A stretch of DNA of 64,000 nucleotides, from NCBI GenBank assembly GCA_905250115.1, contig CAJNOI010000057.1, positions 1 to 64,000 on the forward strand. The letters run 5' to 3'. The notes below the pieces were generated by a model that worked only from the letters and a program-made list of their open reading frames with translations, was not told the origin of the DNA and did not search any database. The stretch is from Adineta steineri. Its lineage: Eukaryota > Rotifera > Eurotatoria > Adinetida > Adinetidae. Shown here in pieces: positions 33,063 through 46,500 of this stretch. Numbering within the stretch: the first letter of the stretch is position 1; every line of letters starts with the position of its first letter. Position numbers and translations under genes: made by a program.

Positions 33063-33132
33063 TTGACGGTGTGGGTGAGTGTAAATGGAGAAGAGACACC
33101 CGCACCCACACTCATACTGACACACCCCGCTT
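33063..33132. repeat. TGTGGG-type palindromic patch
   Basis: ttgacggtgtgggtgagtg and then cacccgcacccacactcatactgacacacccc, with a 20-bp centre. Confidence 0.7.
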
Positions 33133-33376
33133 CTGAATTAAGTGAAATAGACTCAATCTCTGCACATGACACGAAGACAATATTTATTTCTATTCTGTTT
33201 CATAGTTCAAAATATTGTTCACATAATAAACTACAAATAATCAATAAATTTAAAATTTTATTCATAAGTCAACTTTAAATTCTTTTCTTAAGACAATCGA
33301 AACAAATAATTCAAAATCAACTATTATATAAAAAGTTTTGTACTTATGTCTGTATCTATTAAAGTTTGCTATTCGT

Positions 33377-33709
33377 CCAGTGAAAAATTGTCAAGTTATA
33401 CCTGATTATGTATAATTATAATCGAATTTTTGTGCAACAAAATCAGGATTATAATCGATTGAAATCTTTCAAATCAACAATAATTCGATTTTTAATCAAA
33501 AACTAATCTTCTAAATCAAATATAATTTTAATTAAAATCATGTAGTTCCGATTAAAAATAAAGTAAATCAAGTTTGCATGATTTTAATCAAAATTATATT
33601 TGATTTAGAAGATTAGTTTTTGATTAAAAATTGAATTATTGTTAATTTGAAAGATTTCAATCGATTATAATCATACATAATCAGGTATAATTTGATAATT
33701 TTTCACTGG
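33377..33709. mobile_element. foldback element FB2
   Basis: Arms 33377-33541 and about 33575-33709 are inverted repeats with ends CCAGTGAAAAATTGTCAA and, complemented, CCAGTGAAAAATTATCAA. The left arm carries a ~25-bp insertion (gcaacaaaatcaggattata) that breaks the symmetry. No ORF. The CAGTG ends suggest a hAT-type MITE, but I find no clear target duplication. Confidence 0.75.
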
Positions 33710-33866
33710 GTTCATACAGTAATTAAATTAATAAAAACCATTGTGAATATTGATACTAATATTATATATAGATAGATTTAAGAATCATTTTCATTTCATC
33801 AACTACTATATTTCCATTCTTTTTTATTTATACATAAAATATTACAAGTGAATAAAGAAATTTTAT

Positions 33867-35610
33867 TTACAACAAAGGAAAATAATTTCGGAAGTTTTCT
33901 TGATATGTCTTTGGTTCTTGATTAAAGAAAATATGTTTCACTTTTAAACAATTTGCACGAGCAGCATCTTCTGTAAAATACTGTGTTGCAAACAACAAAA
34001 GTTCATACTCAACATGTAACGTGTTAAGACTAGTTAAACGTGTATAGAAGTCGAAAAGAAATTGCTCGACATAATCAAGAGAAGATCCACTGAGATCAAG
34101 TATCGTAAGATGAGGAAATTCAATAATTGATGATATTTGTTCATATCCATCTTGTTGATATGTTATCTTCTTATTTTGAGCAAATATATTATGTATTTCC
34201 AGCTTATTTAATAATGGAAAAGCTCGAGAAATTTGAGCAAAAATTCATGTTCGAATGGACGCCAAATAAGACGTGCAGCGAAGTGACGAACATTCACGAA
34301 TACACAACCATCAGGAAATTTATTAGTAAACATATGCATGCATTCCAAATTAAATGGAAGTGAGTAAATATGGCATTGAGCATTGCTGATTGTACAATAA
34401 TCAGTATAACAGTCAGCATTATATCCTTTTTCGATCAGTGGACATAGAATATTATCACGAGTTGGTAAAAATTCTTCATCTATTATGACTTTGTTGGTAA
34501 TAATATTGAAGATAAATGTATGAAGATGTGACATTTTACTAAGAATATCATTAACTAGATGATGGCCATCAATGCATGAGTTTCGACGATCAACAATCAA
34601 AGATAATGTAGGTTTTTCTAATTTTGACATATGACGAAGCAATGGAACAATTTTAGTATCATATTCGATTGTTTCACGAAATGAAATTAACGAGAAACAT
34701 TTTAAATTAGACACAATTTCCTAAAAATAAAGTAATTAAAAAGACTTCATCAAAAATATAAGTGTGTTTGTACTGTGCCAAGTGATAAAGGTACTTCCTT
34801 GTCATTTAAAATAATCTTACCGTGTTATTGAGAGCCATCGATGTTCTTCTAATCCAATCAATTTCCACAATAAGTGTATGTAATTGACTAAGATGTCCAT
34901 TAAGTAAACAAATACAATCATTCAAATTGTTAAGCCTAACATTTAAACAGGTAACATTTGATGCATAACATAGTCTAGATGGCAAATAAATAAATACGTT
35001 TGGTGAATAATAAAAATGACCATTTTAACTGAAATTAAATTGTATCAAATTCATAAACATTCGAAAAATATTAGTAAAAACATTTTTGAATAATTCCCGT
35101 GTATGTTCAGCTATGTCGTCTATGTTAATCGTAACAATAAGATGCGTAATTTGATGACTGATAATGTAAACCAATGATGACTCATCTAAAATAATCGAAT
35201 TATTATTTCTCTTATTTAAAGTTTAAGAAAATAGATAACATACCATTGAAAATATGACATGCCATTTCAATTGGAAGATTAACAAGACTTAGTTTATGAA
35301 GTTTCGAATAATTTCCAATACGAAGAATACGATCTACTGATAATGAATTAAGAGTAAAATATTCGATATTGTGTTGAATTCGTTGTAAAATTAAAAGACA
35401 GAATCTATCGAGTATTGAATTATGATGTTCATTTGATAATGTTGTTACTAAATTGATAGACTGTGTAAAAGTAATATCTCGAGCTAATCTGTCAAGTTTT
35501 TTATTGACTCCTATGCATGAATATAATACATCCAGATTATTAAGTTTGTTTAAAATGTTGAGCAAGATTTCGTCGCATAGATCAACGATATTAAGAGTTG
35601 AATTGCTCAT
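33867..35610 (-). pseudogene. F-box protein, disabled
   Basis: Exons 35610-35244, 35185-34821 and 34720-33867. The N-terminus is an F-box (LNIVDLCDEILLNILNKLNN), followed by leucine-rich text with no catalytic domain, as in expanded F-box families that recruit substrates to SCF ubiquitin ligases. Two lesions: an in-frame TAA at 35027-35025 inside exon 2 with the frame open on both sides, and a one-base loss in a T run near 34241 in exon 3. Beyond the latter, similarity-free but sensible coding text (LDLSGSSLDYVEQFL) continues in the shifted frame to a stop at 33867. Either a young pseudogene or two sequencing errors. Confidence 0.65.
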
Positions 35611-35948
35611 GTTGAGTAGTCAATGATAAATATGCTGAACACAACCGTTTATGCATATATGTATGTTCATTCTATTTCATATCTGACGTCGTCAGCAAAG
35701 ACTATATAAAATAGTTCGACGATGAATATTGTAACCTTTTCAACATAGGTAAAGTCTTTCATAGATAAATGAATCTAATTTAAATAGTAGTTATTAACAG
35801 GGTGTGGGTGTGGTTGCATCTACTTTATCCTCACCCACACCCAAGATAACTGAATTATGATCAGATTTTTCTTAAGAGAAGAATGAAATAATTCGATTAT
35901 TTTAAAAGAAACTTCTAAATAGTGCAACATATAACTTTATTTTAATAT
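35611..35948. other. intergenic with TGTGGG-type patch
   Basis: Short spacer. A clean palindromic patch at 35800-35846 (agggtgtgggtgtggttgc ... tcacccacacccaagat). The 3' untranslated region of the phosphorylase gene begins just below 35949. Confidence 0.7.
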
Positions 35949-38900
35949 TTATAATTGTTCTTCGTATGTATCACGAATAGTAAACGAATCAGTACTGTTA
36001 TGACGTGAAATTTGTTCATGATTCGTTGATGAAAATTCTTCTTTGATATTATTAGGAAGACCATTTTTATGTAATTTACAATGCCTACAAACAAACATAT
36101 TAATTTATTCAACTTTGTTTGCTCAAATAAATCAAACCAGATATCTTTTGCATATTCTTCAATAGTTCGATCTGATGAAAATTTTGCTGCTGCTCCAATA
36201 TTATGAATACATTTTGAGTGCCATAATTGTGAATTCAGAAAATCTCTTGATACTTCATCTTGTTTATTAATATAGGCTTGATAATCACCCAGTACCATCC
36301 AATGATCTCCATCACGTAATAATGTATCAATAATATCATGAAATCGTGATCGATCATCCGGTGAAAAATATCCATCACGTATTTGATCAATTGCAAGACG
36401 TAATTCTTCATTCTTTAAACTTTCATATGGATCATAACCTTGTTGTCGTCGTTGTTGAACTTGTTCAACAGTGAATCCAAATGTATACATATTTTCAGCT
36501 CCACATTCTTCTAGCATTTCAATATTAGCTCCATCTAATGTTCCTATTGTTAATGCACCATTAAGCATAACTTAAAAAAAATATAAGAAGAAATTTATTT
36601 TATGTGTTAAAATCTTTTAAATTTACATTTCATATTGCCTGTACCACTTGCTTCTGTACCAGCTAGAGAGATTTGTTCGGAAAGATCAGCAGCTGGAATA
36701 ATATATTCTGCTGCTGTTACACGATAATTTTTAACAAATAATAATTTTAATTGATTGCCAATATGTGTATCATTATTGATTACATCTGCAACATCATTAA
36801 TTAATTTAATAATTTTCTTAGCAACTGCATAACCTATCAAATAGATAAATTTATTAGAATAAAAAAACAATTCAATGATTTAAACCAGGTGCAGCTTTGC
36901 CACCAATGATAATAGTTCGTGGTACAACTTTACTATTTTTCTTCAATCGATTGTAGAGTGTAATAACTTTAAGAAAATTATAAAAAGGTTATTTTTCAAT
37001 TAAATTTACCATGAAGTAAACAAAGTAATGCTCGTTTATATTCATGAATACGCTTTATTTGTACATCAAATATTGATTGAATATTAATTTCAATATTATA
37101 TTCATTTTCGAGCATATGAGCTAATCGTAATTTATTTTTCATCTTGAAAAACAAAACATATATGTATTAAACCTTATTTGTTTCCTTTTCTAAACGAATA
37201 CTTTAATTTGTTGAATACGTAGAAGAATATTTTTATTTAAAGCATATTGACGGAAAATCTGAAGTGATTGATAATCATTTCGAATAAAATCTTCACCAAT
37301 ACATTCCATAATTAATAAAAATAGATCGGGATTACAAAGTGCAAGCCATCGACGAAAAGTAATACCATTTGTTTTATTTTGAAATTTCAACGGTGTTAAT
37401 TCATAAAAATCTTTAAACATAAATTCACGTAAAAGTTTTGAATGTATTTGTGCAACACCATTAATAGTATGAGAACCAATTATAGATAAATAAGCCATAT
37501 TAACAAGTTGAATAGATCCTTCTTCAATAATTGACATACGTCGAATACGATCATTATCAGATGGAAAATGATTTCGTATATTTTGTAAATGTCGTGCATT
37601 GATTTCATAGATTATTTGTAAATGACGTGGAAGAAGTTCTAAAAGAAAAAAACTTCGTATCATGAGTTATTCATTAACAACAAACTTTCAATCATTTGAA
37701 CTGGCCATCGTTCAATTGCTTCTGGCATTAATGTATGATTTGTATAAGCAAAACAATTAACTGTTATAGACCATGCATCATCCCATGATAGATGTTCATT
37801 ATCAAGAAGAAGACGCATTAATTCAGGTATAGCTAATGATGGATGTGTATCATTTAATTGAATAGCTACCTAGTAGAATATTTAAATAAGAAATAAAATG
37901 AGTTCGTTTTTGCTTACCATTTCAGGCATGCATTTGAAATCAATAGATGTATGTGATTGTTTTCCTGGTACTTGTAAATTAGATGTTGTTTGCCAACGTT
38001 TTTCACCTTTAAATCGACGTAAAATATCATGTAAACTAGCTGCAATTAAGAAATATTCTTGTTTTAAACGTAATTCACGTCCTTCAGCAATATTATCATT
38101 TGGATAAAGTACACATGTAATACCTATTTTTATAATTATTGATTGAGAAAAAAATAAAATAAAAGATTTTACGTTCAGCTTTATTACGTTCCATAACTGC
38201 AGATATATATTCACCTTCATTAAATGATTTAAAATTAAAATCACAATCAGCTTTAGCTGAAAATAGACGCATTGTATTGACAATCTACATAGAAAAAAAT
38301 CATAGAGAATAAAAAGAAATGAATATTTTCTCACATTATTTTTATAACCAGGTACCGGATAATCATAAGCTTGAGCAATTACTGTTTCATAATCAGTCCA
38401 TTCATAACTTTTAGTTGATTCATTCCAAATAACTTTGCCATAAAAATGTATAGGAATTTCATTTTGATTTCGTCGAATCTATTTCAATTTATTTAATTAA
38501 ATTATATGAATAATAAGAATAATTTACTTCCCAAGGCATTGAATGTCGAAGCCAATCATCTGGTACTTCAACTTGCCAACTAAATTCTCGAAAAATTATT
38601 ATATAAATCAAAAGAATTCATATTTACCCATCGATAATCTGTTGTTTAAATATTCCAAATTGATATCTCAAACCATATCCATATGATGAAATACCCAATG
38701 TAGCCATTGAATCAAGAAAACAAGCAGCTAAACGACCAAGACCACCATTACCTAAAGCTGCATCATCTTCAAGTTCTTCGATATCATTTAATTTTATATT
38801 AAGAGCTTCAGCTGCTTGTATCATTTGTTCATTAATATCAAGATTAATCAATGTATTTTTCATATATCGTCCAATATAAAACTCTAAACTTAAAATAAAT

Positions 38901-39374
38901 CATCGTTTGATTATAATATATCAACAGAAAATCTACCTAAGATAATAAACTCGTTTACCACCTATCATTTGATAAAATTGTTGTGTACGTATCCAGTTTT
39001 TAGCAAGAATATCTAAATACAAATAGAGCGTATTCTTTTCATGCGATCATATTAATTAATTTAACCTCTTAAAGCTTGTGATAATGCTAAATAATATTCT
39101 TGATAACTTGAATGAAATCGATCAACCATTAATGTTAAATGTAAATGTCGATTAAAATTGTCCACAAGACTATAATTTAGATTTGTCTCTTTTATATGTC
39201 AATTAAGATAATTTACTTGAGGATTGTTTCAATATTTTTTATTTGATGCAATGAAACTCGTAAATTTTGTGCTTCTTTTTGACGATGAAGTTCTTCTTCT
39301 TCATCAGTTGGTACATAACGAACTGATACAAAAGAACTACGTGAACGTCGTTTCTGACCTCCACCGACACTCAT
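35949..39374 (-). CDS. PYG: glycogen phosphorylase
   Basis: About 15 exons, minus strand, start 39374, stop 35949, roughly 850 residues as in animal enzymes. It releases glucose 1-phosphate from glycogen using pyridoxal phosphate. Family text is intact: [11 protein letters not shown], the [12 protein letters not shown] block, [80 protein letters not shown], and the PLP-lysine motif [10 protein letters not shown] (Lys split over an intron at 36627/36570), then [13 protein letters not shown]. The N-terminus [12 protein letters not shown] places Ser17 where vertebrate enzymes carry the regulatory phosphoserine, so control by phosphorylase kinase is plausible. The last exon (36084-35949) adds a ~44-residue tail ending TYEEQL, not seen in vertebrate forms. 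No lesion seen. Confidence 0.92.
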
Positions 39375-39552
39375 CAAAATAACAGAAACAAAAAAAAATA
39401 TAATAATTTGCGCACTTTTTTTTATATCTGTATATAATATATTTCGTATAGCTTAATTTCGTAACAAAATAAAAAAGGAAAAGAGAAAAGAAAAACAAAT
39501 ATTGAATTAATAGAAAAATACAAGCAAGAATAAATGTAAAACAGTAACAGAT

Positions 39553-42371
39553 CTATCGTTCCACAAGAGATTGTAACCACTCGATGTGCGTTGATACATT
39601 AGTCATAGCTGAATATGCTTTTTGAAAACCTGTTTTTGACATAACGCCAGCAAGTTGCCAATGAGTATTATTATCAAATAACATTGCACCTGCTCCAGAA
39701 TCACCCTTTCAAAGAAAAAAACAAATATTTAACATTCATTCATTAACAATAATTTACCACGCCTAATACACTGGAATTATTCGTAGTGATTGCACAGAAA
39801 GCATCTTCAGCAATATCATTTAATTGTCGTTGACATTCAGCTTGATATTGATGATTATCAAGTACACGAATATTTAATTGTTGTTGAATAGAATCATCGT
39901 CTGTATGACTATATGAAACAACTTTTAATATATTTTGATCGTGAACATTAACAATAGTTGGTAAACAAATCCAATCAAGCTTTGATGAACGTTCAATACG
40001 TTTAGTTAATTTAATTAAAGCAATATCATTTTTAACAGTAGCATGTTCTGTATCAAGAGTTTGATAATCTGAATGCTAAAAATAGATTATAAATCTCTTA
40101 TTTATATTCCATAAGAAAATATATTTAAATACAAACTAATGTGAAATTTGCAATTGAATATGATTGACTTTGAAGAAAATCTGTACTGTTCAAACTAAGA
40201 TTATGTACACCTATACGTATATCAAATATATCTTTAAATAAACTCGGTTCACTTGTTAATTCCCATTGTCTAATATAAATTAATAGAGAAAAAAGTGAAA
40301 ATTAAAAATAATATCATTTGAAATATACTTTCGAAAATGTTGTTCATCAAGACAATGTGCTGCAGTTATAATATTCCAACTAGAAACAAGAGAAGCTGAA
40401 CAAACATAACGTGGTTCACTATTATAATAATCTGATTTAATTAATAAAGCAGCAATCCATGGAAACTGTCCTGTTTCAACGGATTGACCATTAATCATAC
40501 GTGTTCTTCGAACATGATTATTAACTAAAACAAAAATAATGTCATATTTTTTTGAATTCTTTATATTCGGTCACCCTTTTTCAATTTATTTTTTTTTATT
40601 GATTTTTTAATAGCATTTAATCGTAAGTTTGTATTAGCAATAGCAAAAGCAGTTACTGTCGCAGATAAATCAGTTGTTAAAAGTAGATTAGTATAAGCAA
40701 ATGATAACATACCGTTTGAACTTGAATTTGTATAATCATAACCACATTCTAATTGAAAATAAGAATATCATTGATCGTTATATATATATATATCTTACCA
40801 ATACATTGATTTGTTATTGTTTTTATACAACATGCAAACGATCCATTACGATCTTCACAACGTGAATTTACATCACAAGTTGTATTCGATTCTGCACATT
40901 CATTTATATCTATGAATAAAAATTAGTTAGATTAATTTAATAACATTATATATATATATATACTTATGCAATTGTTATGTTCATCTCGTCGATAACCTCG
41001 TGCACATATACATTTATATGAGCCAGGTATATTTTCACATATTTCATTATTACTAGTACAATTATTTGATAGTAAACATTCGTCAATGTCTATATGAAAA
41101 TTCTAAAAATATTTCAGATTACTTTTAATATTAATTTACCATCACAATGCAATGGATTGAATATATCAGGAGTAAAACCTGGATTACAAACACATGTAAA
41201 ACTACCATTATTATTTATACAATGCCCATTTGAACATCGAGTACCATCAAGACATTCATTGATATCTTAAAAGAAATACGAAATGAATATATTCTATGAA
41301 TAATACTTGAATAGTTACCTTGACATATAATCCCATTAGATGATACAATTGTTTCATATCCAGGTTGACAAGAACACTACAGACATAAAACCTTTAGAAT
41401 AGAATTCAATATTCAAAATAATCTCACAGTATAACTTCCAATTGTATTATGACATATTTGATTTTCACCACATATATGTGAATTTCTACATTCATCAATA
41501 TCTATTAAAATTATTAATATTAACATTTAATATTTTTTCTATAATTGTATACCTTCACAACGTGTTAAATCATTATTACTAGGTGGATGATGAAAGCCCA
41601 TTGTACAATGACATTCATAACCTGTGCCATTAAATTTAATACATGGAAATTGTCCACATACAGGTGGTTCATATTCACATTCATTAATAACTAGGTAAAA
41701 CAAAGAAAATTTAAAAGTTGATTTGTTATTTTACTTAATATACATTGGCATTCACAATGAGTTGAATTTAAATGAACAAGTCTTTCACTTGGATCACATG
41801 ATAGATGACATTTACTTTTATGTTTTGAGTAAAATATACCAAAACCAATACCAAGACCAATAGCAACAAGAATAATAAGAGTTAAAAGTACAAATATATA
41901 CCAATATTTCGAACATATTCTAGATGCTATTAAAAATGTTTATTATATCGAAGAAGAAAAAAAAGTTATTTCTAAACCTTTTCCATTATTTTTTGGATTT
42001 TGAAATGTTTTTTGAACATTATATATATTCTGTTGTGGTGTTCGCATTGAAGGTCCACGCGAATCAACACCACTGATATCACTTTAAAAAAAAACATATA
42101 TACAATAAAATAATATTCTTAAATACCTAAATGCTGCATTATTATAACCATATATATTATCTTGACCAGATCGATATGAATAAGTAATATTATTTTCACG
42201 ATTAGATTTATTTAAATCAGTCGGTCGCAAAACAACTCCACGACTATCGAATGGAGCATCATGCGACGTAGCAGCATATGGATCATTGATATATGAAATT
42301 CGATCACGACCATCCGATATGTAACTTAAATTATCAAAGTGTTGTCGATTGGGATAAATGCCGGCACTCAT
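39553..42371 (-). CDS. type II membrane protein with EGF repeats and serine protease domain
   Basis: Multi-exon, minus strand. Cytoplasmic N-terminus (MSAGIYPNRQHFDN..) about 120 residues, one membrane segment (YWYIFVLLTLIILVAIGLGI, near 41830-41905), then six or so EGF-like modules, several with the calcium-binding DINEC/DIDEC start (41760-40790). A spacer leads to a chymotrypsin-fold protease: activation site TR-MINGQ (40498), His in ITAAHC, Asp in NDIALIKL, Ser in GDSGAG. The residue six before the Ser is Val, not Asp, and the usual Cys four before it is Gly, so trypsin-type specificity is unlikely. Layout resembles type II transmembrane serine proteases. A TTTTTTTTAG acceptor sits 30 bp before the ATG, so a further 5' exon or trans-splicing is possible. 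Confidence 0.82.
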
Positions 42372-43528
42372 GTTCCGGCTTTGTGCATGACTAGAAGGAC
42401 TAAAAAAAACAGAATATGTCTATTAAATAACATCATTGATACACGTGTTCTAATGATTAACCAACTAGATATATATATATGCTTTTTAAAAGTTATTTTT
42501 GTTTATAACTGAAGGGCAATTTTATATTGTGTTAAATGCAAATTAAATATGTATATTGATAGATATATATTCTGTTATCAAGAGTAGACAAAAAAAAGGA
42601 ATATAAGATAGAAGATGACGCATTGATTTCTAAGCTCACCTTCTTTATTTCAAACTTTCTTTTTCTACTCTTCATTCAATATAGTCCCGTTGTTAGGTCA
42701 AATATGTGAAGAAAAATGTAAAGTGTGTGCATAAGACGGGAGAGAGAACAACGGTCGGATGAATGGAAATAAGAACGGTAAAAAAAAATGAAGACGAGTT
42801 TGAAAAGAGCGCGCACGTAGAATAAAGAGAACAGAAGAAAGAGAGAGGAGAAATTCTGGGCACTTGCATCTAACTCTATGAAGTACAGAACAAACTAAAT
42901 GGACGAAAGCTTCATATCGAAAAAGGAACATTGAATAGTAGGACAGTCTATTCTTATTGTTCTTTCGTTCTGTTGTTCTTTTACTATTCAAATTACTAAA
43001 TGAACAGAATGAAAGCATGGGAGAGAGTTAAATCACGATTACATCGTTCGAATTCAACGATCTATAACATCGTAGTGTCAGTACAATTCGGTGATTTATA
43101 TCATAAATTATTTAATACATAAAAAAGCATACATTATTATATACTTGATATAACCTCCTACGAAAGTCGTTACTTTAAATGTATTCTCATGTTCTATGAC
43201 TCATACATGTTACATAAAAAAGCAAGCAAAATGAATCAGATTTTTTTTAAGTTAAAGAAAAAAAGACGACGATGTTAATGTAGACTTCATTTCTTATGTA
43301 ACAAGATATTCTTTTTTACATATAATCATTTCCTATAGGCACACATCGACATCCGCATTGTTGACAAATTTTTATACATATTTGAATATATATTACTTGT
43401 ATTTATACAATATATTATTGATATCATGTGCTAAAATGGAAAACTAAGATATGCACAACGAAAAATATTATATTAAGAATGAATACTAAAAAAGCTAAAT
43501 GAAATAAAAATACAAAGTGAAACAAGAT
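42372..43528. other. intergenic, nothing recognised
   Basis: Spacer between the protease gene start and the end of the next minus-strand gene. The 42698-43018 ORF is low-complexity and not supported. Confidence 0.5.
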
Positions 43529-46500
43529 TTATTCTTGCGGTTGATCTAAATCATGATAATCTGTCATATAATTATGATAACTATTTGATAAAAATCTGTT
43601 TTTTATCTTTTGTTGTTGTAGAAAAGCAGTTGATTTTGTATAATTATTATTTTTCGTATTTATTGATGATAGAAATGATTCTGTTGAATTTCTAATTGGT
43701 AATGTATTGATATGTTTCTATAGAATGAAGTCTTTATTTTAAAATATATTCAAAAAGAAAAAAAAAGAAAAGATCTCCCATTCTATTCTATTCACAAAAA
43801 GAGAACAAAGAATAAATGTAAAATAAAAACAAAATACAAATGATTAGCAATCAAAAAACTCACATGAATTGATTTTTCTTTTTTATCTTTGGAAATTTTT
43901 TTATCAAATGATATATTTGATTTCAGTTCAATGGATTGATTTATATCAGTTGATAATAAATCTGAAAAACGTGATTTTCGTCGCTTTTTTTTGTTGCGAT
44001 CAACATCTTTGATTATAAAAATGATATTCAGCAACACTAAATTCATTTAATTTATTACAAGTACTACTTGTTATTATTTGTTTCTTATTTTTATCATCTT
44101 GATGATCATCATCATCAACATCCATATTTTCTTCTATTAAATTATCATCTGTTACTGTTGTTGTTGAAACAGCAGACGTATTTCCATGTATCATTTGCCA
44201 TTCAGTCAGAGCAATGCGATGATTATCAATAAATTGTTGAATTAGATCATCACGTTTATGCGCTTTTAATATTTCTGTAGTTGATATGAAAATTGAACAA
44301 ATATTATCTGCTGTTGAAGAATGGCGCATACGTTCGAGAGAGTCGCTGATTAATTTAAGTAAATCTTCATTGGTACTAAATTATTTTATATTTAGATCAT
44401 CGATAAGTTTTATTCAAATGTATTAACTTACTATTGAACTGACGTTGTTTCTGTGTTAATTGATTGCATTGCTCTATCTTTATTTCTTAGTAAGCGTGGA
44501 TCTCGTATTATAGTTGTATCTTGTAATGCAATAGGTTTATATATTAGATTATTTAATAGCTGATTTTCATTTGAACGATTTATCGATTTTGTACGTCTTT
44601 TCTCTGTTCCAATAATAACAAGAAATAATTGTTTGGCTTCAAATTTAACAGGTAGAAATAATGATGATAATACTTCTGATGAACAATCTTTTGTATCAGC
44701 TGCTAAAATATACATATGACGAATACGTGATGTAGCACTACATTTACTAATAACAGCAGCTCGTTTTGATCCCTCTATTATATCATAATATTGTAGAAAA
44801 ATATCATTATCAGTAGTATTTGATGATGATGATGAGGTCAATGTTAATATAATAATATCACGAATAGCAAGTGATACATGAATATAATCCCAAAGATCTT
44901 TTAATCGAAGTCGTCCAAGAATAATAAGTTGTTCAGGAATATTGTCAATTAGATAATTACTTTCACCATAAACATGAACAGATTGACATGGAATTTTTAT
45001 ATCAGATGGACGAATAAGTCCACGCCATTGATTTGGTAAACGAATATTTGATGTTGATGGTTGTCTAAATATTAATAAGAACGAAAATCATTAACCCTTA
45101 AAACAGTTGTCAAACACGCAAACCTAGCTCTTAGAATGTGTAATTCTTCAAGCCTAATTAGTTACTCGAATATTTATATCTCCTGATATCATTAGAAATA
45201 ATCCTAAACTATAGTTTAGAACAACTTTGCACGCTTTTAACTCTTCTACTAAGGTATTCTGACGTTAAAATATCATTAGAATGAACTTACAGTGATTCTG
45301 AATCATATTAGAAACTCACGCGCACAAAAAATTATGAAGATCATATTCCACCAAGGTCATCTGGGTGGGAAAAATGTATAGTCATACCCAGCAGTTCTAA
45401 CCACGGTAGGTGCATATTGAGGATCCAGAATCTCTATTCTCTTCGGCTTTTAAGGGTTAAAGTTTTGCATAGAAAAATCAAAAAGATAATTTACATAGGT
45501 AATATTTCAGTTTGAACTTTTGATGGATTATAATCATCACGAACAACGTGTTGATACGGATTATTATCTTCCGTATTATCAGTAGGTGACTGATTTAAAT
45601 TATTATGTAAATCATCTTCATCATCATCATAAATTAATGCATCAGCGCCAGTTGGACTTTCTGGTTCAATATAATCATTATCGGAATCATCTGCTACACA
45701 TGAAGAATTTATGGGTTCAGTTATTGAAGTTGGAGGTAAATCTTTCAAAGATTCATTTGAATCAATTGTTTTTAATACAGGTGTATACGGAAGATTTTCT
45801 AGCAAAACAAAAAGAAAAAGTATAGCAAATTTATCGAACAAAAAAATCTTTACCGGAAACTTTTAATTTAAGTTTTTCATTTGAAATTGAAACAATTGGT
45901 GTGGAATTTTTATCAATATCTTTTTGAGAACTATTTAACAATTGTTTATCTTTAGTTTTATCAATATTATCTTCGGATACATTTTTCTCTTTCTGTAAAA
46001 TATAATAAATAAATCAATAAAAATTCTTTTTCTTTGATTTTCTTACTGATTTAATCATTGAGAAAAATATATGATTATCAATAAAACCTTGTTGAATAAT
46101 TTTCAATCTTGTACGTCTTGCCATTTCTTCCGCTGTCTGTTGTTCCGCATTAATAATCATTTGAACTTCTTTTTCAAATTGATCTTTACGTTTTTCTTTT
46201 TCCTCTAAAATAAAACAAAACAAAATAAAATATTTTTCTTACACAAAAAACTACCTGGTGGTAACATATCTTCAGCTTTCATTGCAACAATTTCTTTCGC
46301 TGTGATTTCATTTGAAAGAATTTGTTTATAAAAAAACTATCAAAATATGTAAATTTTATCAAAAATATTTTTGTTCTATATTTAATATACATTATTATTT
46401 ATATTACTAATATTCGCAAGTAATGAACGAAATTTATTTTTATATGAATTATCAACTTTACCATAAACACGAAACATTTCCTGTTCGATTTTATTAATTA

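Noticed and set aside
42698..43018. 106-codon minus-strand ORF, Phe/Ser/Leu-rich
   Set aside because: Low complexity from a purine-rich plus strand (agaagaa-type); no start context or homology-like features.
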